A stretch of DNA of 64,000 bases from Candidatus Kuenenia stuttgartensis (GTDB lineage Bacteria; Planctomycetota; Planctomycetia; Gemmatales; Gemmataceae), in NCBI GenBank assembly GCA_945875585.1, contig CAMCLK010000004.1, positions 1 to 64,000 of the forward strand. Direction: 5' to 3'. A program made the position numbers and the translations under genes. The notes beneath the pieces are model-generated. The model was not told where the DNA came from. It worked only from the letters and a program-made list of their open reading frames with translations, and did not search any database. Shown piece after piece: positions 8,701 through 19,100 of this stretch. Every line of letters begins with the position of its first letter. The stretch's first letter is position 1.

Positions 8701-9918
8701 CACCGCGCGCCTCGATGCGAGCGCGCGCGATGCTTCTCGCACTTCCCGGAGAGAAAGGTCTGCTCTTCCGGGTGCCACGAAACGTGGATTCTCCCATGCC
8801 ACCAGATCGTGCGCATCGCCATCCCCGGCATCGGAGGCGGTCAGGTAAAGCACCAAGTCGCTACCATCGGCAGGTGGCGTGAGCTTGAGGCGGAATTCCT
8901 GACGGTTTGTGAGCGGAATAACAGGCACCTGCCAAGCCTTGGGGCCATCGCGTTTGCCGATATGGCCAACCGTGGTGAACCGCCACAGCGATTGCTGCCA
9001 CGGGGTAACGACGCTGGCAACAGCAGCGGCATCGGCTGGGCCGGCTTTCTGCCAGCGGGCGCGCACCTGATCGAGAACCAACGATGGCTCTTTGGCTGTC
9101 AATGCTTTCCAAAGAGTACCCAGATATTTAGCGTTGAGATTGCGCTCGGCAGCCACCTGCGCGATCGACATCGCGCCGGATTCCAATTCCTTGCGCTGGG
9201 CAAGCGTGGCTGCAAGGTAGGCCTCGAGCGGCAACCTGCCCCCGGCATTGGTGTCGAACTGAATGCCCTGCAAATTCACCGCTGTACCGCCCACTGTGGT
9301 GGTGTATTTGGAGTAGAGTGCGCGGATAGCGGCTAGCTTTTCTTCGGTCCAGTCTCGTTGCGACACGTGGGGAGAAAAGGCCATTCCATCGGGCAGCAAC
9401 ACTGCATGACGGGAAATATCTTTAGCTGCATCGAGGTATTTTCCCAACAACGCTGGCGACATGGCCATGGCGTCGCCGGTATTGGTGAAGCCCTCTCCGG
9501 CAGCGTTATCGGCGGGAAACTGGCGCACAGGGTCGAGTGGAACCCCTGTCAGATCGCGAATGGTGTAGGTGTATTCGGCATTGTTGAGGCGCCTCAAAAC
9601 CACCTGCCCGGGGTCGCCAGCAGAAGCGCGCGCCATGGCATCCAAACGAACGGTTACCGCTTTGCGGAACGCAAGCAGGTCTGCTTTTGCCGGTTGCTTC
9701 GCCTCCTTCGGAGGCATTTCAGCCGTATCGATGGCCTCAGCCACCTTGCGCCACAACCGGGCATGCCTGCCAGTAGGGTCGGCCGTCAGCAACGGTTCGA
9801 GGCTCAATTCGCCTTTTTTTTCCGCCTCGGAGTGGCAAGTAAGGCAATAAGTCTTCAGAAAACCAGCGTCGGGCGCTTGAGCGAGGCAAAGGGCTAGGAT
9901 TGCAATCACAAGAGGCAT
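5776..9918 (-). CDS. Planctomycete cytochrome-like protein with DUF1587/1595/1592/1588/1585 modules
   Basis: A 1380-residue exported protein. It has a signal peptide (residues 1 to about 19), a haem-binding motif CLTCH at 25-29, and the downstream 'AEMPPKE' that is a common Met-ligand region in these domains. A DUF1587-like part follows ('VLRRLNNAEYTYTIRDLTG'). Residues about 470-620 look like an inserted NPCBM/galactose-binding-like beta domain ('KGHGVAVHPAPTRRVVISWQ' and 'GPRDGNHSCDLTAVDLAIL'). The C-terminal half has DUF1595, DUF1592 ('ATRLSYFLWSSAPDKELMDL'), DUF1588 with a second CxxCH (CAVCH) and DUF1585. It pairs with the DUF1552 gene just downstream. Its role is unknown; a periplasmic or surface redox enzyme acting on polysaccharide is an inference from haem plus sugar-binding-like modules. 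Confidence 0.85.
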   Translation of the reverse strand: MPLVIAILALCLAQAPDAGFLKTYCLTCHSEAEKKGELSLEPLLTADPTGRHARLWRKVAEAIDTAEMPPKEAKQPAKADLLAFRKAVTVRLDAMARASAGDPGQVVLRRLNNAEYTYTIRDLTGVPLDPVRQFPADNAAGEGFTNTGDAMAMSPALLGKYLDAAKDISRHAVLLPDGMAFSPHVSQRDWTEEKLAAIRALYSKYTTTVGGTAVNLQGIQFDTNAGGRLPLEAYLAATLAQRKELESGAMSIAQVAAERNLNAKYLGTLWKALTAKEPSLVLDQVRARWQKAGPADAAAVASVVTPWQQSLWRFTTVGHIGKRDGPKAWQVPVIPLTNRQEFRLKLTPPADGSDLVLYLTASDAGDGDAHDLVAWENPRFVAPGRADLSLREVREASRALASRRAVVAQTAQACLKAAAQAPANPDAKAIDALARTHSVPPDLLAAWFEVLGIGGGPAKVDGHMTQKSANSQNYDFIKGWVGADALSVVANSSNTTVRVPGTMKGHGVAVHPAPTRRVVISWQSPIADTVKAEALVRHAHPECGNGVTWTLEVRRGTTRQRLATGIAHGANDVKIGPFAGIEVKAGDLVSMIIGPRDGNHSCDLTAVDLAILGSNPSRAWDLAKDVSPDILAGNPHADRQGNPAVWHFHSESDNGGGAGPVIPAGSLLARWRAASTAESKSTLAADMQNLLKQAPATPAPVAADVLLRRDLLAATGPLVRAAAKLNASAPATTGDNSLAGLDPALFGNHPAGGKPLAPQTLAMKAPSVVEVRLPADLISGCEFVATGVLLDAEGSAQLRATTTRPEGINALAPGGSRPVAGASTWSDGEKGLAYADPILVAEASAARKRITADFEAFRNLFPIALCYSKIVPVDEVVTLTLFYREDDQLRRLMLDDSQAAELDRLWKEFHFVSHDALKLVDAFEQLWQFATQDADPSAFTPMREPIKARAAEFLKELVAAEPKHVDAVVALADRAWRRTLSTGEKDKLRGLYRSLRDQELPHDEAVRLVLARVLAAPSFLYRLENPVAGTKSGSVSGIEQATRLSYFLWSSAPDKELMDLATAGKLADPTVLASQARRMLADPRASRLSAEFGLQWLHLYAFEKTDEKSPRHFPSFGALKGAMREETVLFLNDIVTRDRSILDLIDADYTYLNGDLAKHYGIPGVDGPAWRRVEGTRKHGRGGILTLAATLSQQSGASRTSPVLRGNWVSEVLLGEKLPKPPKNVPQLPEDESETAGLTVRQLVEKHAADPRCAVCHQRIDPIGYSLEGYDAIGRLRTRDLANRAIDTHAKLKDGTELDGLDGLRRLLTATRRDAFVRQFCRKLLGYALGRGTQLADEPLLDRMVKRLEANGYRIGEAVAEIVTSQPFREIRGRDVPSDN

Positions 9919-10055
9919 CTCCGGCGAACAACCGGGGGGAGGGTCTGGATTGATTCTAACCCCAAGACAATAGAAGGGTCAACAAACGGTTCCAGTCTCG
10001 TATGCTAGTGCCATCGGCTACTGTGGCCGAAGAGAAGCCAGAACGGGACGCAACC

Positions 10056-10862
10056 ATGAAAATCATTCGGTATCAGGATGCCAGCGGAACAACGGGTTAC
10101 GGTGTGCAGCACGCACAGGGCAAGGTTACTCGTCTGGAAGGCGAACTACTGGGCGCCCACCGAGATAGCGGTGAAACCGTGACAGTCGCCAAGATTCTGG
10201 CACCTCTGGAACCGCGCGACATCATGTGCATCGGCCTGAACTACCGCAAGCATGCGGAAGAAGGCGGCAAACCAGTTCCAGAAAACCCCGTACTGTTCTT
10301 CAAAAACCATGGAACACTTCAGAACCCGGGCGACCCGATTGTTCTCCCCACGGCTCTCAAAAGCAACGAAGTCGATTACGAATGCGAATTGGCCGTTGTT
10401 ATCGGTAAAACCTGCCACAATGTCAAAAAAGAAGACGCGCTCAAGCATGTGCTCGGCTACACCTGCGCCAACGATGTCAGCGCACGCGACTGGCAAATGA
10501 ACGGTGGTGGCGGCCAGTGGTGCCGTGGCAAAACCTTCGCCACATTCTGCCCACTGGGGCCATGTATTGTCACCACCGATGAAATCCCCGATCCTAATGC
10601 CCTTTCCATCCGCACCATCCTGAACGGTCAGGTGATGCAGGACTGGAACACCAACGACATGATTTTCGATGTGCCAACGCTTATCGCGTTTTTGAGCGCA
10701 AGCACCAAATTGCTGCCCGGCACGGTCATCCTCACGGGTACCCCTCACGGCGTGGGCGCAGCGCGCAAGCCCCCGGTGTTTTTGAAGGCGGGGGATTCGG
10801 TCACAATTTCTATTGAAAAGATCGGCGATCTCACCAACCCGGTCATTGACGAAGTCCTTTGA
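10056..10862 (+). CDS. Fumarylacetoacetate hydrolase (FAH) family protein
   Basis: A 268-residue FAH-fold enzyme. Metal ligands Glu109, Glu111 and Asp140 are visible in 'VDYECELAVVIG' and 'CANDVSARDWQ', together with the lysine of 'RGKTFATFCPLGP' and the late 'LLPGTVILTGTPHGVG' motif. The first part contains 'IMCIGLNYRKHAEE', typical of 2-hydroxyhepta-2,4-diene-1,7-dioate isomerase / acylpyruvase relatives. These enzymes cleave C-C bonds or isomerise 2-oxo acids in aromatic degradation; the exact substrate cannot be read. The start at 10056 gives the usual 'MKIIRY' N-terminus; an upstream in-frame start at 10002 adds 18 unlikely residues. It sits 21 bases before an esterase gene on the same strand. 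Confidence 0.9.
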   Translation: MKIIRYQDASGTTGYGVQHAQGKVTRLEGELLGAHRDSGETVTVAKILAPLEPRDIMCIGLNYRKHAEEGGKPVPENPVLFFKNHGTLQNPGDPIVLPTALKSNEVDYECELAVVIGKTCHNVKKEDALKHVLGYTCANDVSARDWQMNGGGGQWCRGKTFATFCPLGPCIVTTDEIPDPNALSIRTILNGQVMQDWNTNDMIFDVPTLIAFLSASTKLLPGTVILTGTPHGVGAARKPPVFLKAGDSVTISIEKIGDLTNPVIDEVL

Positions 10863-10883
10863 TATTACAGTAAAGGTGATGCC

Positions 10884-11732
10884 ATGTGGATGTTCTTGAT
10901 TGTGCTCGCCGCTTCCGCATGGCCGGTTGATGGCGCTCCTCCGGTGATCCGCAAGGATGTGCCGTATCTGGGTACCGATCGGGCCGAGAAGGGCGACCTT
11001 TATCTGCCCCCTGTCGATTCCACAAAACCCAGACCAGCCGTTGTCATTATTCATGGCGGCGGCTGGACAAGCGGCGACAAAGGCGCCAAACGCGAAATCA
11101 ATATCGGCACCACACTGGCCAATGCCGGTTACGTGTGCCTGAGCATCAACTACCGGCTGCAAACCAAGGACGGACCACCCGCATGGCCGGGTAACCTGCA
11201 CGACTGCAAGCTAGCTGTTCGGTATCTTCGAGTTCACGCCAATGATCTGAATATCGACATCAAAAACATCGGTGTGATTGGCGGTTCCGCTGGCGGACAT
11301 CTGGCAGCCATGGTGGGCCTGACAGGAGACAACAAAACACTGGATCCAGTCGGCCCACACTCAGGGGTATCGACACGCGTGCAAGCTGTGGTGGACATGT
11401 ATGGCCCGATGGCGGACGACAGCAAGCGGCTCGAGCGGTTGGTTCCGATCGTGGGCGCGACTTTCAGCAACAAACCAGATGCCTTTCGAGCCTTTTCACC
11501 CCTAAACCACATCGATGCTAGTGATCCACCCGTGCTGATTCTGCACGGAACTGCCGATACAACGGTAGATGTTGCCGATTCTGAACGATTCGCTGCCGCC
11601 TTGAAAAAGGCAGGGGCACGGCATGAGCTGGTGATTATTCCAGGTGCCCCGCATACGTTCGACTTGCAGCCTAAGCAACGCGACCTGAGGCCGCTGGTGC
11701 TTGAATTCTTCGGCAAGCATCTAAAAAACTGA
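10884..11732 (+). CDS. Secreted alpha/beta-hydrolase (acetyl-esterase-like)
   Basis: A 282-residue alpha/beta-hydrolase with a signal peptide (residues 1 to about 17). The oxyanion motif 'IIHGGGWTSGDKG' lies at about 56-67. The nucleophile is Ser135 in 'GVIGGSAGGHLAAM', Asp225 lies in 'LILHGTADTTVDV', and His257 in 'IIPGAPHTFDLQP' completes the triad. This arrangement is typical of the BD-FAE/acetyl-esterase group that removes acetyl or feruloyl groups from plant or algal polysaccharides, but general carboxylesterase activity is also possible. The RBS AAAGGTG precedes the ATG. It is probably cotranscribed with the FAH-family gene and ends 5 bases before the convergent DUF1501 stop codon. Confidence 0.9.
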   Translation: MWMFLIVLAASAWPVDGAPPVIRKDVPYLGTDRAEKGDLYLPPVDSTKPRPAVVIIHGGGWTSGDKGAKREINIGTTLANAGYVCLSINYRLQTKDGPPAWPGNLHDCKLAVRYLRVHANDLNIDIKNIGVIGGSAGGHLAAMVGLTGDNKTLDPVGPHSGVSTRVQAVVDMYGPMADDSKRLERLVPIVGATFSNKPDAFRAFSPLNHIDASDPPVLILHGTADTTVDVADSERFAAALKKAGARHELVIIPGAPHTFDLQPKQRDLRPLVLEFFGKHLKN

Positions 11733-11737
11733 CGGTG

Positions 11738-13072
11738 TTACGCCCCGGTGAACAGTGAATTCATTGGGATTCCACGATTGAGCTGCACAGGTCGGTTTTG
11801 CCGATCGCGCATTTCCGACTCGTGGTCGATTCCCAAAACAGAATACACCGTGGCTCCCAAATCATCGAGGGAGTAAGGGGTGGTGAGAGGGTATGCGGCG
11901 GTTTTGTCGGACCGGCCAATAACCTGCCCTCCGCGAACACCTCCGCCAAAGAACAGTCCACTGAAACATGCTGCCCAGTGGTCGCGGCCGGAATTTGAGG
12001 CATCGACCTTTGGCGTGCGGCCAAATTCGCCCATCACCACCACCAGAACATCGTTGATCATGCCGCTAGATGTCAAATCGTCGAGCAGAGCTGACACCCC
12101 CTTGTCCAGAGGAGGTAAAAGGTCGTTCTTAAGGCGGTTGAAATTATTGCCGTGGCTGTCCCAGTTCTGCACTGGGCCCATGTTGGCTTGAACCACGCGC
12201 ACACCTGCCTGAACGAGACGCCTTGCCAGCAACAGCGACTGTCCAAACATGTGACGGCCGTAGCGGTCGCGTGTGCGTTCCGGTTCGCTGTTAATTTCAA
12301 AAGCACGCGCCACACCACCAGCAGCCAGAACCTTGGCCGCGTTGCGTTGCTGGTCGTCGAGCCGGATGGTTTCGGGCAACCTTTCAAAGATGCGCTGGCC
12401 AGCATCCACCGCATGGAGCAGTGCCAAACGATCGGCCAAGGCATCAACTGTCAAGCCATCGGGCAGCCTTAAGTTGTTGACACGAAAATCGCGGCGATTG
12501 GGGTCCATGGAAATCTGCCATGGATCGTACTTGGGCCCCAGAAAACCAGCATGCTGACCGGGCCATACCAATGGCCCATCTCCAAGAAAAGTGGGCAGTG
12601 TTACAGAGGCAGGAACGCCTTGGGCACCCAGACCAAAATATGAGGCGCCTGCGCCGTAACATGGCCAGTCGTCGCGAGATAGCGGTTTGTCGAACCGGAC
12701 ACCGGGTTGAATGGAACCGGTAATCAGATGGTGTGTGGCTGCCGTATGGTTGTTGTCCTTGTGCGAGAACGATCGTACCACAGCCAGTTTGTCGGCCCGA
12801 CTGGCCAACATGGGCAGGTGCTCGCCGAAGAGAACCCCGGGAATACGCGACTGGACCGTCCCAAACGAACCCCGTATTTCCACCGGGGCTTCTGGTTTAG
12901 GGTCGAGCGTATCGATATGGCTGGGAGCGCCAGTCTGATTGACAACAATGACGGATTTTTTGGAACCTGAACCATTAGCCCCATATAGGCTTGCCATGTT
13001 CAGGCCGAAAAAGCCTGAGGCTCCGGCCTGAAGCAGCACGCGGCGGTCGATGGATTGGTGCAACAGCGTCAT
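11738..13072 (-). CDS. DUF1501 exported protein (adhesin-linked copy)
   Basis: A 444-residue DUF1501 protein, a planctomycete family with alkaline-phosphatase/sulfatase-like architecture and unknown function. The leader 'SIDRRVLLQAGASGFFGLNM' is Tat-like. Conserved family blocks: 'QTGAPSHIDTLDPKP', 'SFSHKDNNHTAATHHLITG', 'VQNWDSHGNNFNRL' and 'VVVMGEFGRTPKVDASNSGR' followed by the 'DHW' motif. The His/Asp/Glu residues in these blocks probably bind metal. The ATG at 13072 has AAGGA about 8 bases upstream; a longer frame to 13129 lacks support. It lies 76 bases downstream of the giant surface-protein gene on the same strand and, unlike most DUF1501 genes here, has no cytochrome partner. Confidence 0.85.
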   Translation of the reverse strand: MTLLHQSIDRRVLLQAGASGFFGLNMASLYGANGSGSKKSVIVVNQTGAPSHIDTLDPKPEAPVEIRGSFGTVQSRIPGVLFGEHLPMLASRADKLAVVRSFSHKDNNHTAATHHLITGSIQPGVRFDKPLSRDDWPCYGAGASYFGLGAQGVPASVTLPTFLGDGPLVWPGQHAGFLGPKYDPWQISMDPNRRDFRVNNLRLPDGLTVDALADRLALLHAVDAGQRIFERLPETIRLDDQQRNAAKVLAAGGVARAFEINSEPERTRDRYGRHMFGQSLLLARRLVQAGVRVVQANMGPVQNWDSHGNNFNRLKNDLLPPLDKGVSALLDDLTSSGMINDVLVVVMGEFGRTPKVDASNSGRDHWAACFSGLFFGGGVRGGQVIGRSDKTAAYPLTTPYSLDDLGATVYSVLGIDHESEMRDRQNRPVQLNRGIPMNSLFTGA

Positions 13073-13148
13073 ACTTGAATTCCTTGTAACACTGCTGCCA
13101 GCATACACCAATTCCACCCTCCCGGGCAATTCAGTTCACGTAACTGGA

Positions 13149-16100
13149 TCAGGCCACGGAAACTCCGCCCCGGAACGATTCTTCGAAGGCAAAGTAAGCA
13201 TCGATAATAGCGAAGTTGAGCCCGTTCAGAATACTGACAGCGGGCTGTGCTCCGGCCCCCGCGCCGACAACAATGGCGAGTTGGCCATTGTTGCGGTAGT
13301 TAACAACACCGATATCGATCTTCCCGGTGAACCCTGGAAACACCGAAGTCTGCCTCACCTGTGCTGGATTCAATGGATTGAACACCTTGACGGTGGCTTG
13401 AACCCCGCCATTGGTGGCCACAATCAGTTCCTGCCGGCCATCGTTATTCAGGTCTCCAGCGGAAAAGTTAATCCCGGAGGTGTAGTTAACGCTAAAAGCG
13501 TAAAAACTTGCAAGGGTCTGCATTCTGTCGTTGAAGACTTTGACGTGAGGCGGGACACCCGCACCCGTGCCGGTGGCAATTTCGTACTTCCCGTCGCCGT
13601 TGGTGTCGATGGCTGTGACGCTCACAGCACCAAGGTATTGACTGCCATAAGGATAGAAATTAAAGAAATTACGTGTGCCCTTGCCATTGAATACGCCGAC
13701 AGTTCCGGGTGCAAAACCATTGGATGCGGCAATGATCTCGTTGGATCCATCTCCATTGATATCGCCTACTGAAAGATTGATGCCGCCCTGATACCCCGGG
13801 AACACAATGAAGCTGGAGAAAATCCCGCCCGTGCTGCCACTAATCACCAAGATATTGGCGGAAGCGTTAGCCGACGGCGCAACGATTGTGTCATAGACGC
13901 CATCTCCCGTGACATCGCCAGTGGCGAGCACCAGTCCACCCGTGTAGCCTGGAAATACCGGTGTCTGGAAGGTAATGCCCTGTGCCGTTTTGGTCGTAAC
14001 CAGGTTTTGCCCGTTTATCAAGTGACCTTTACTAGCACCGGCCAAAAGGACATTTGGCGATCCGAGGGGTTGATAAATGGCAGTAGCGGTAACCGATGCG
14101 GTGCTGCTGCCAGCGAAATCGGTGAACAATCCAGATAACGCTTGGACGACAATCGGACCGCGATTGGCCGGATTGATCACGGTAAGCGTGGCCTGATACT
14201 GCGTCTGGCTGCCAATAACGGCTGTCAGAGGGCTGAAAACAGATACTCCGGAAACAACAAACCGCAAGGCATTGGCGATTTGCGTGGGTTCTGAGGTATT
14301 GATCGTCACCACGAAACGGGATTGAGAAATGGTACCAGCGGCATTGGTAGGCAATACGATCGAGGCAACGGGAACAATGGTATCGTAAGTGACCGAGGCT
14401 ATATTGGAGGCCTCGTTTGGGTTCCCGGCAAGGTCCCGTGTCACACCTGCGGCAACCCTTGCGGTCACCAGCCCTTGGACAAGTGGGTTGATGACCAAAT
14501 CGTACTGCTGCGCTGAAACCACGGTAAACGACTGAAGCGACCCATTACCAATAGTCACACCCGAACTGGTGAACGCGCCCGTTGGCAGTGCTTCTGAAAA
14601 CGTAACACGGAATGTGATAGACGTGCTGGAAGAATGTGTGCCGGTACCCGTGTAGGTTACGGTTGGCACGGGCAGCACTGTGTCGTAGCTAATGGTGGCT
14701 GGAACCGTGCCTACCAAGGGGTTTCCGTTCACATCGGACACGGCACCCTGCGCGATACTGGTGGAAATACTAACCACACGGGCCCCGGTACCCGTTGGGT
14801 TGACTACGAAATTGTAAGTAACAGAATCAACCTGCGACAATTGAGACGCGGTAGCGCCGGTTAATGTGAGCTTGGTGAGGTCAAAACCAACAACCGGAGT
14901 GCTGAACACCACGGTGGCCCCGAAAGGTGCCAGATTGGTGGGCGACGCTACAGCGTAAGTAATGGTTCCAGTTGGAGCAATAAAGTCGGCAACAATGGAT
15001 CCGACCGTCTGAGTCGGAAGAGTGTTTCCCGCCAGATCAGAGACTCCGGTCAGAACAAAGTTGTAGGTGCCCAGAGGACCGTCTAGGAAAGACGATGTGA
15101 TAGGGGTAACTGTGTAGGTGGCAACACCGGCGCTGAAACTGTTGAAAACAGCATTGGCCGCCGTCGTTGAGTTGGAAGCCAGCAGCACGGAGAGAGAACC
15201 TGTAAGAGAAGCCTGATCGATACCCGCCAGTCCGCCATCGAGCGGCACAGTGACCGTGAACGAGGTCTGGGTGGTAAGAATATTGAGCACCGTCAAGCTG
15301 CTGACAGCGGAACCGACAACGGGCGGGAGAATATCATAAACACGGCTTGCTGATGCCGCACCCGATGGATTGTTGCCGGCGTCGACTGCGGCGCCCGGAG
15401 CAATCGCCACCGTTATTGTCGCTTCGTCTGAAGACGGGACGACCGAAAATGCGAACGTTTTACCATCAATATTGGGAACAAAACTACCCGCGACAAGTGT
15501 GGCCCCAGTTATTGAAAGCGCTGAAGCTCCAAACTGGAAGACAGGCTCCGAAAAGACCAATGTCAAAGGCAATGGGCTGATATTGGTGGGAGTTGAACCG
15601 GTATTAAAGACGATGCTTGCTGTCGGTGTCACAGTATCAGCTAGGAAGCTGCCGATTGTTGTGGTTGCAGTCGGGTTGGCGGCATTATCGACAACGACAC
15701 CCGCAAGCGCGATGGAGTAAGTGCCTTGAATGGGTGAAGCGCCCAATACAAGCGAGTAGGTCACCAACGACCCAACAATCGAAGAGACCGTTGGAATCAA
15801 AGCAGGTCCGCCACCGGGGGGGGTGACAAGAATTCCGCCAGCAATGGACAATGACGTTGCATTGATACCAGACCCGATGTCGTTGTACTGCACGGAAAAC
15901 GTGACTGGGCTCGAAACATTTGCGGCGTTGACAGTAGCCGGGGCAACCGTCAGGCTCCCAACAGGCGCGACAAAGTCCGCGGTAAAGGCAACAAGATTAG
16001 ATGCTGTTGAAGGATTACCAACAGCATCCACACCTGCTCCTGAAGGGATCTGTATGGTAACACTTCCCGTGTTCAGTGGTGTCACCAGAAACGAGAAGGT

Positions 16101-19100
16101 GTTGCCCGCACCAGGAGTGACCACGCCGATGGTGGCATTGGTGGCAACGGGTAGCAGCACAAGTGAGCTGCCGACAGATTCCGAAAACGTTACCGTTGCC
16201 GTAAACGACGGGGTATTGCTAGCCGCGCCTGGGTTGGGCAGTAATGCCAGTGAGGCCGTTGGCGCAACGGTATCAACAACAAAACTTCCGGAAAGTGATG
16301 TAACCAGATTCCCTGCCTGATCACGAACAGGCAAAGTTCCCAGTGAAACAGTGTAGGTGCCCTGCGTGCTGGCCCCCCACGACGCGCTTGGAGCCGTGAT
16401 GGTGTAGGTGACTTCATTAACATTGGCGGAGAAGCCCGTCACTGTAGCCCCATTGCTGACAGCAATGTTGCCGGTTCCGAAGGTGGAAACATCAATTCCC
16501 GACAAGAGGTCCCCATAGATAACGGTGACGGTGGTGGTCGTTGCCGCCGCTTGGGTTGCATTGACATTGGCGGCGACAACACCGCCCACTACAAAGGGAT
16601 CGGCAATATCATAAATAGGGTTCAGGGTCGCGCTGGCGATGTTGGTTTGACTTCCGTCGGCAAAACCACCGGCAAGTAACTGAACACCAACAGGGCCTGG
16701 CAAAACAGGAACTACTTCAAATGTAAAACTGCTGGCGCTGGTTGCTGGGGAAAGTGAACCGCCAGAAAAGTTAGCGTTGGTCAATACCAAGAAAGATGAA
16801 GGGCTGATAACGAACGAAGCCGGATCGACCACAGACCCAAATGTCAGTGTGATGGTAATTGGGCTGATATTGGTGGCATTGGCGGCACTCAAAGTAGGCA
16901 CAGGCCTATTCAGCGAGAAATTCTGGGTGGACAGTGCTGAAATCGTGTTACCGTTACCTGCCACATCCATGACAGATCCAGCCGGCAACTGCACATTAAG
17001 GACTGTTAATGCCTGTGTCTGCGGGGTGGCTTCGAATGTGTAGGTGGTACCCGATCCGAGCAAATTGCCCAGCACAAACGTTCCCGTTGATGTTGAAATA
17101 TCAATATCGGAAAGGGCCAAGCCAGTGACCGGGTTGCTGAATGTCAGCGTGACCGTTTCCACGGAATTGGTGACTGTGCCGGAGGTGGCGAATGTAAACG
17201 TAGCGGTAGGCGCCGTGGTCTGGACCAGGAAAGAACCTGACAGTGCTGTTACAGCATTCCCGGCAAGGTCGAGAACGGGTGAAGCACCCAAGCCGATTGT
17301 GTAGTTACCCTGAGTGCTCGCGCTCCAAGAGGCGCCGGAAGACTGCACCGTGTACTGCACGGTGGATCCAACGATGCTGAATCCAGTAACCGTGGCACCA
17401 TTATTGACGGCAATATTCGCGTTACTCAGTGAAGCAGGATCAATCCCAGACAAGGAGTCGGAATATGTTACCGTGACAATGGTCGTATTCGACGCGGCTT
17501 GGGAAGCATTGACAGTGGGCGCAACAACAGCGGATGTTGGCGCCGTGCGGTCTGAAACAAACGTAAATACCTGACCGGTGGAAACATTGCTGGCAGCATC
17601 AGTCACCGCGCCCGCAAGGACATTGATGGTAACGATGCCATCGCCCGATGGGGTTACCGGAAATGAAATCGTCCCGGCGCCCGGGAGTACACTAAACGAT
17701 CCAGCCGTACCACCAGACACGGATATTTTAGTGGTATCTGACGAACTGAATGGTTCACTAAAGGTTATAACTACCGGTACAGGATTGGCATTGGTCGGAT
17801 TTGCGGGGTTAATGCTCAAAGGAGCAGGGGCAACCGTATCGACCACGAATGTGGCCAATGTTCCCGCAACCACCGCGTTACCAGCCAGATCGCGAACCTG
17901 ATTGATGGCACTGGAAATGGTGTAGGTGCCTTGCGTGGAGGCACCCCACGTTCCGGATGGCGCCGCAATGGTGTAGGTCACCCTATTGGCATTCCGCGAA
18001 AAACCAGTCACCGTGGCAGATGTCACGCCGTTGGTTACCACGATATTGCCGGCCGCATATGTGGCTGCATTGATTCCTGTGCCACTGTCGGCGTAATCGA
18101 CCACAATGGTGGCTGTCGACGTTGACTGAAGGGCGACGTTGATGGTTGGTGGCGAAGTAACCGTGACGGCCGTGGGAGCGATGGAATCGAAAGCCACAAT
18201 AACGGTATTAGAGGCAGTGTTGTCAAATAGGGCAGCATCCTGCACCTGACCGGCCGGTAAGCTAACAATGACAGACCCTTGGCCCGATGGAGTTACGTCA
18301 AAGGTATACGATGCGCCGCTGCCTACAAGGTTGCTGGCAACCCCACCTGAGACAACCAGATCTGTCAGGGCCAATCCTGTTACAGAGTCAGGATTGCCAG
18401 ACGAGGCATTTGCGAAATTCAGCGTGAACGCAATCGGCGAAACGTTAGTTGCACCATTCAAAACAGCGGGAGCAGCCAGTGTTGGCGTCGGGGCTTCCGA
18501 GTCCACAATTATGGTACCGGCGCCAACCTTGGTGAACGAACCTCCTGATGTGGAAACTGGCCCTTTCACAATCAGGGTGCTTCCTGCTGGTGCTGTCAAC
18601 ACGGTATTGGTGGCGCCCAGACTAACGGCACCGGAAAAAATCACCGTTCCAGAAGCTGCTGCGGCAATAGTGCCACCGGTCAATGCGATGGGCTGGGTGC
18701 TGGTTGTTCCAGCAGTAGCAGTCAGTGTGGCACCGCTGGCGACAGTTAAATTTGAACCGGTAAGGGCCTGATTGCCATCTAGAACCAGTGTGGATGTGCC
18801 GCCCACCTGCACCTGCGGGGTACTCTTCAATGAAGTCGTTACCGCGACCGAACCCGATACTGTGAGGCTCGAAGCACCAGTCAAAGCAAGCGGTGTGGCC
18901 GTGGCGCCGGAGATGGTCACCTGACCACCAGAAGTTGCAAGTACGGCATTCCCGGCGAATGAAATATCCTCGGCATACGTACCCGCCACGACCGTGACGT
19001 TTCCACCGGACGATGCCAGCGACAAGCCGTCGCCAATGCGGCTACCCGCTTGGACCGTCACCAAGGGAGAAGTAACACCCGATCCGCCAGTAACAAGCTT

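Noticed and set aside
8608-9336. A 242-codon plus-strand frame within the 1380-residue cytochrome gene
   Set aside because: Antisense to a well-supported gene, no RBS or family.
10146-11201. A 351-codon minus-strand open frame
   Set aside because: It spans the ends of the FAH and esterase genes on the opposite strand, with no RBS and no domain; it is a shadow frame.
15823-16320. A 165-codon plus-strand frame and several similar ones (for example 18268-18771) inside the giant surface-protein gene
   Set aside because: The repeat-rich GC-biased gene keeps the opposite strand open; products are Thr/Val/Pro-rich mirrors of the repeats without starts or domains.
13250-18600. Possible tandem DNA repeats or CRISPR-like array in the Ig-repeat region
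   Set aside because: Similarity is at protein level with repeat units near 300 bases and many substitutions; there are no short direct repeats with unique spacers.
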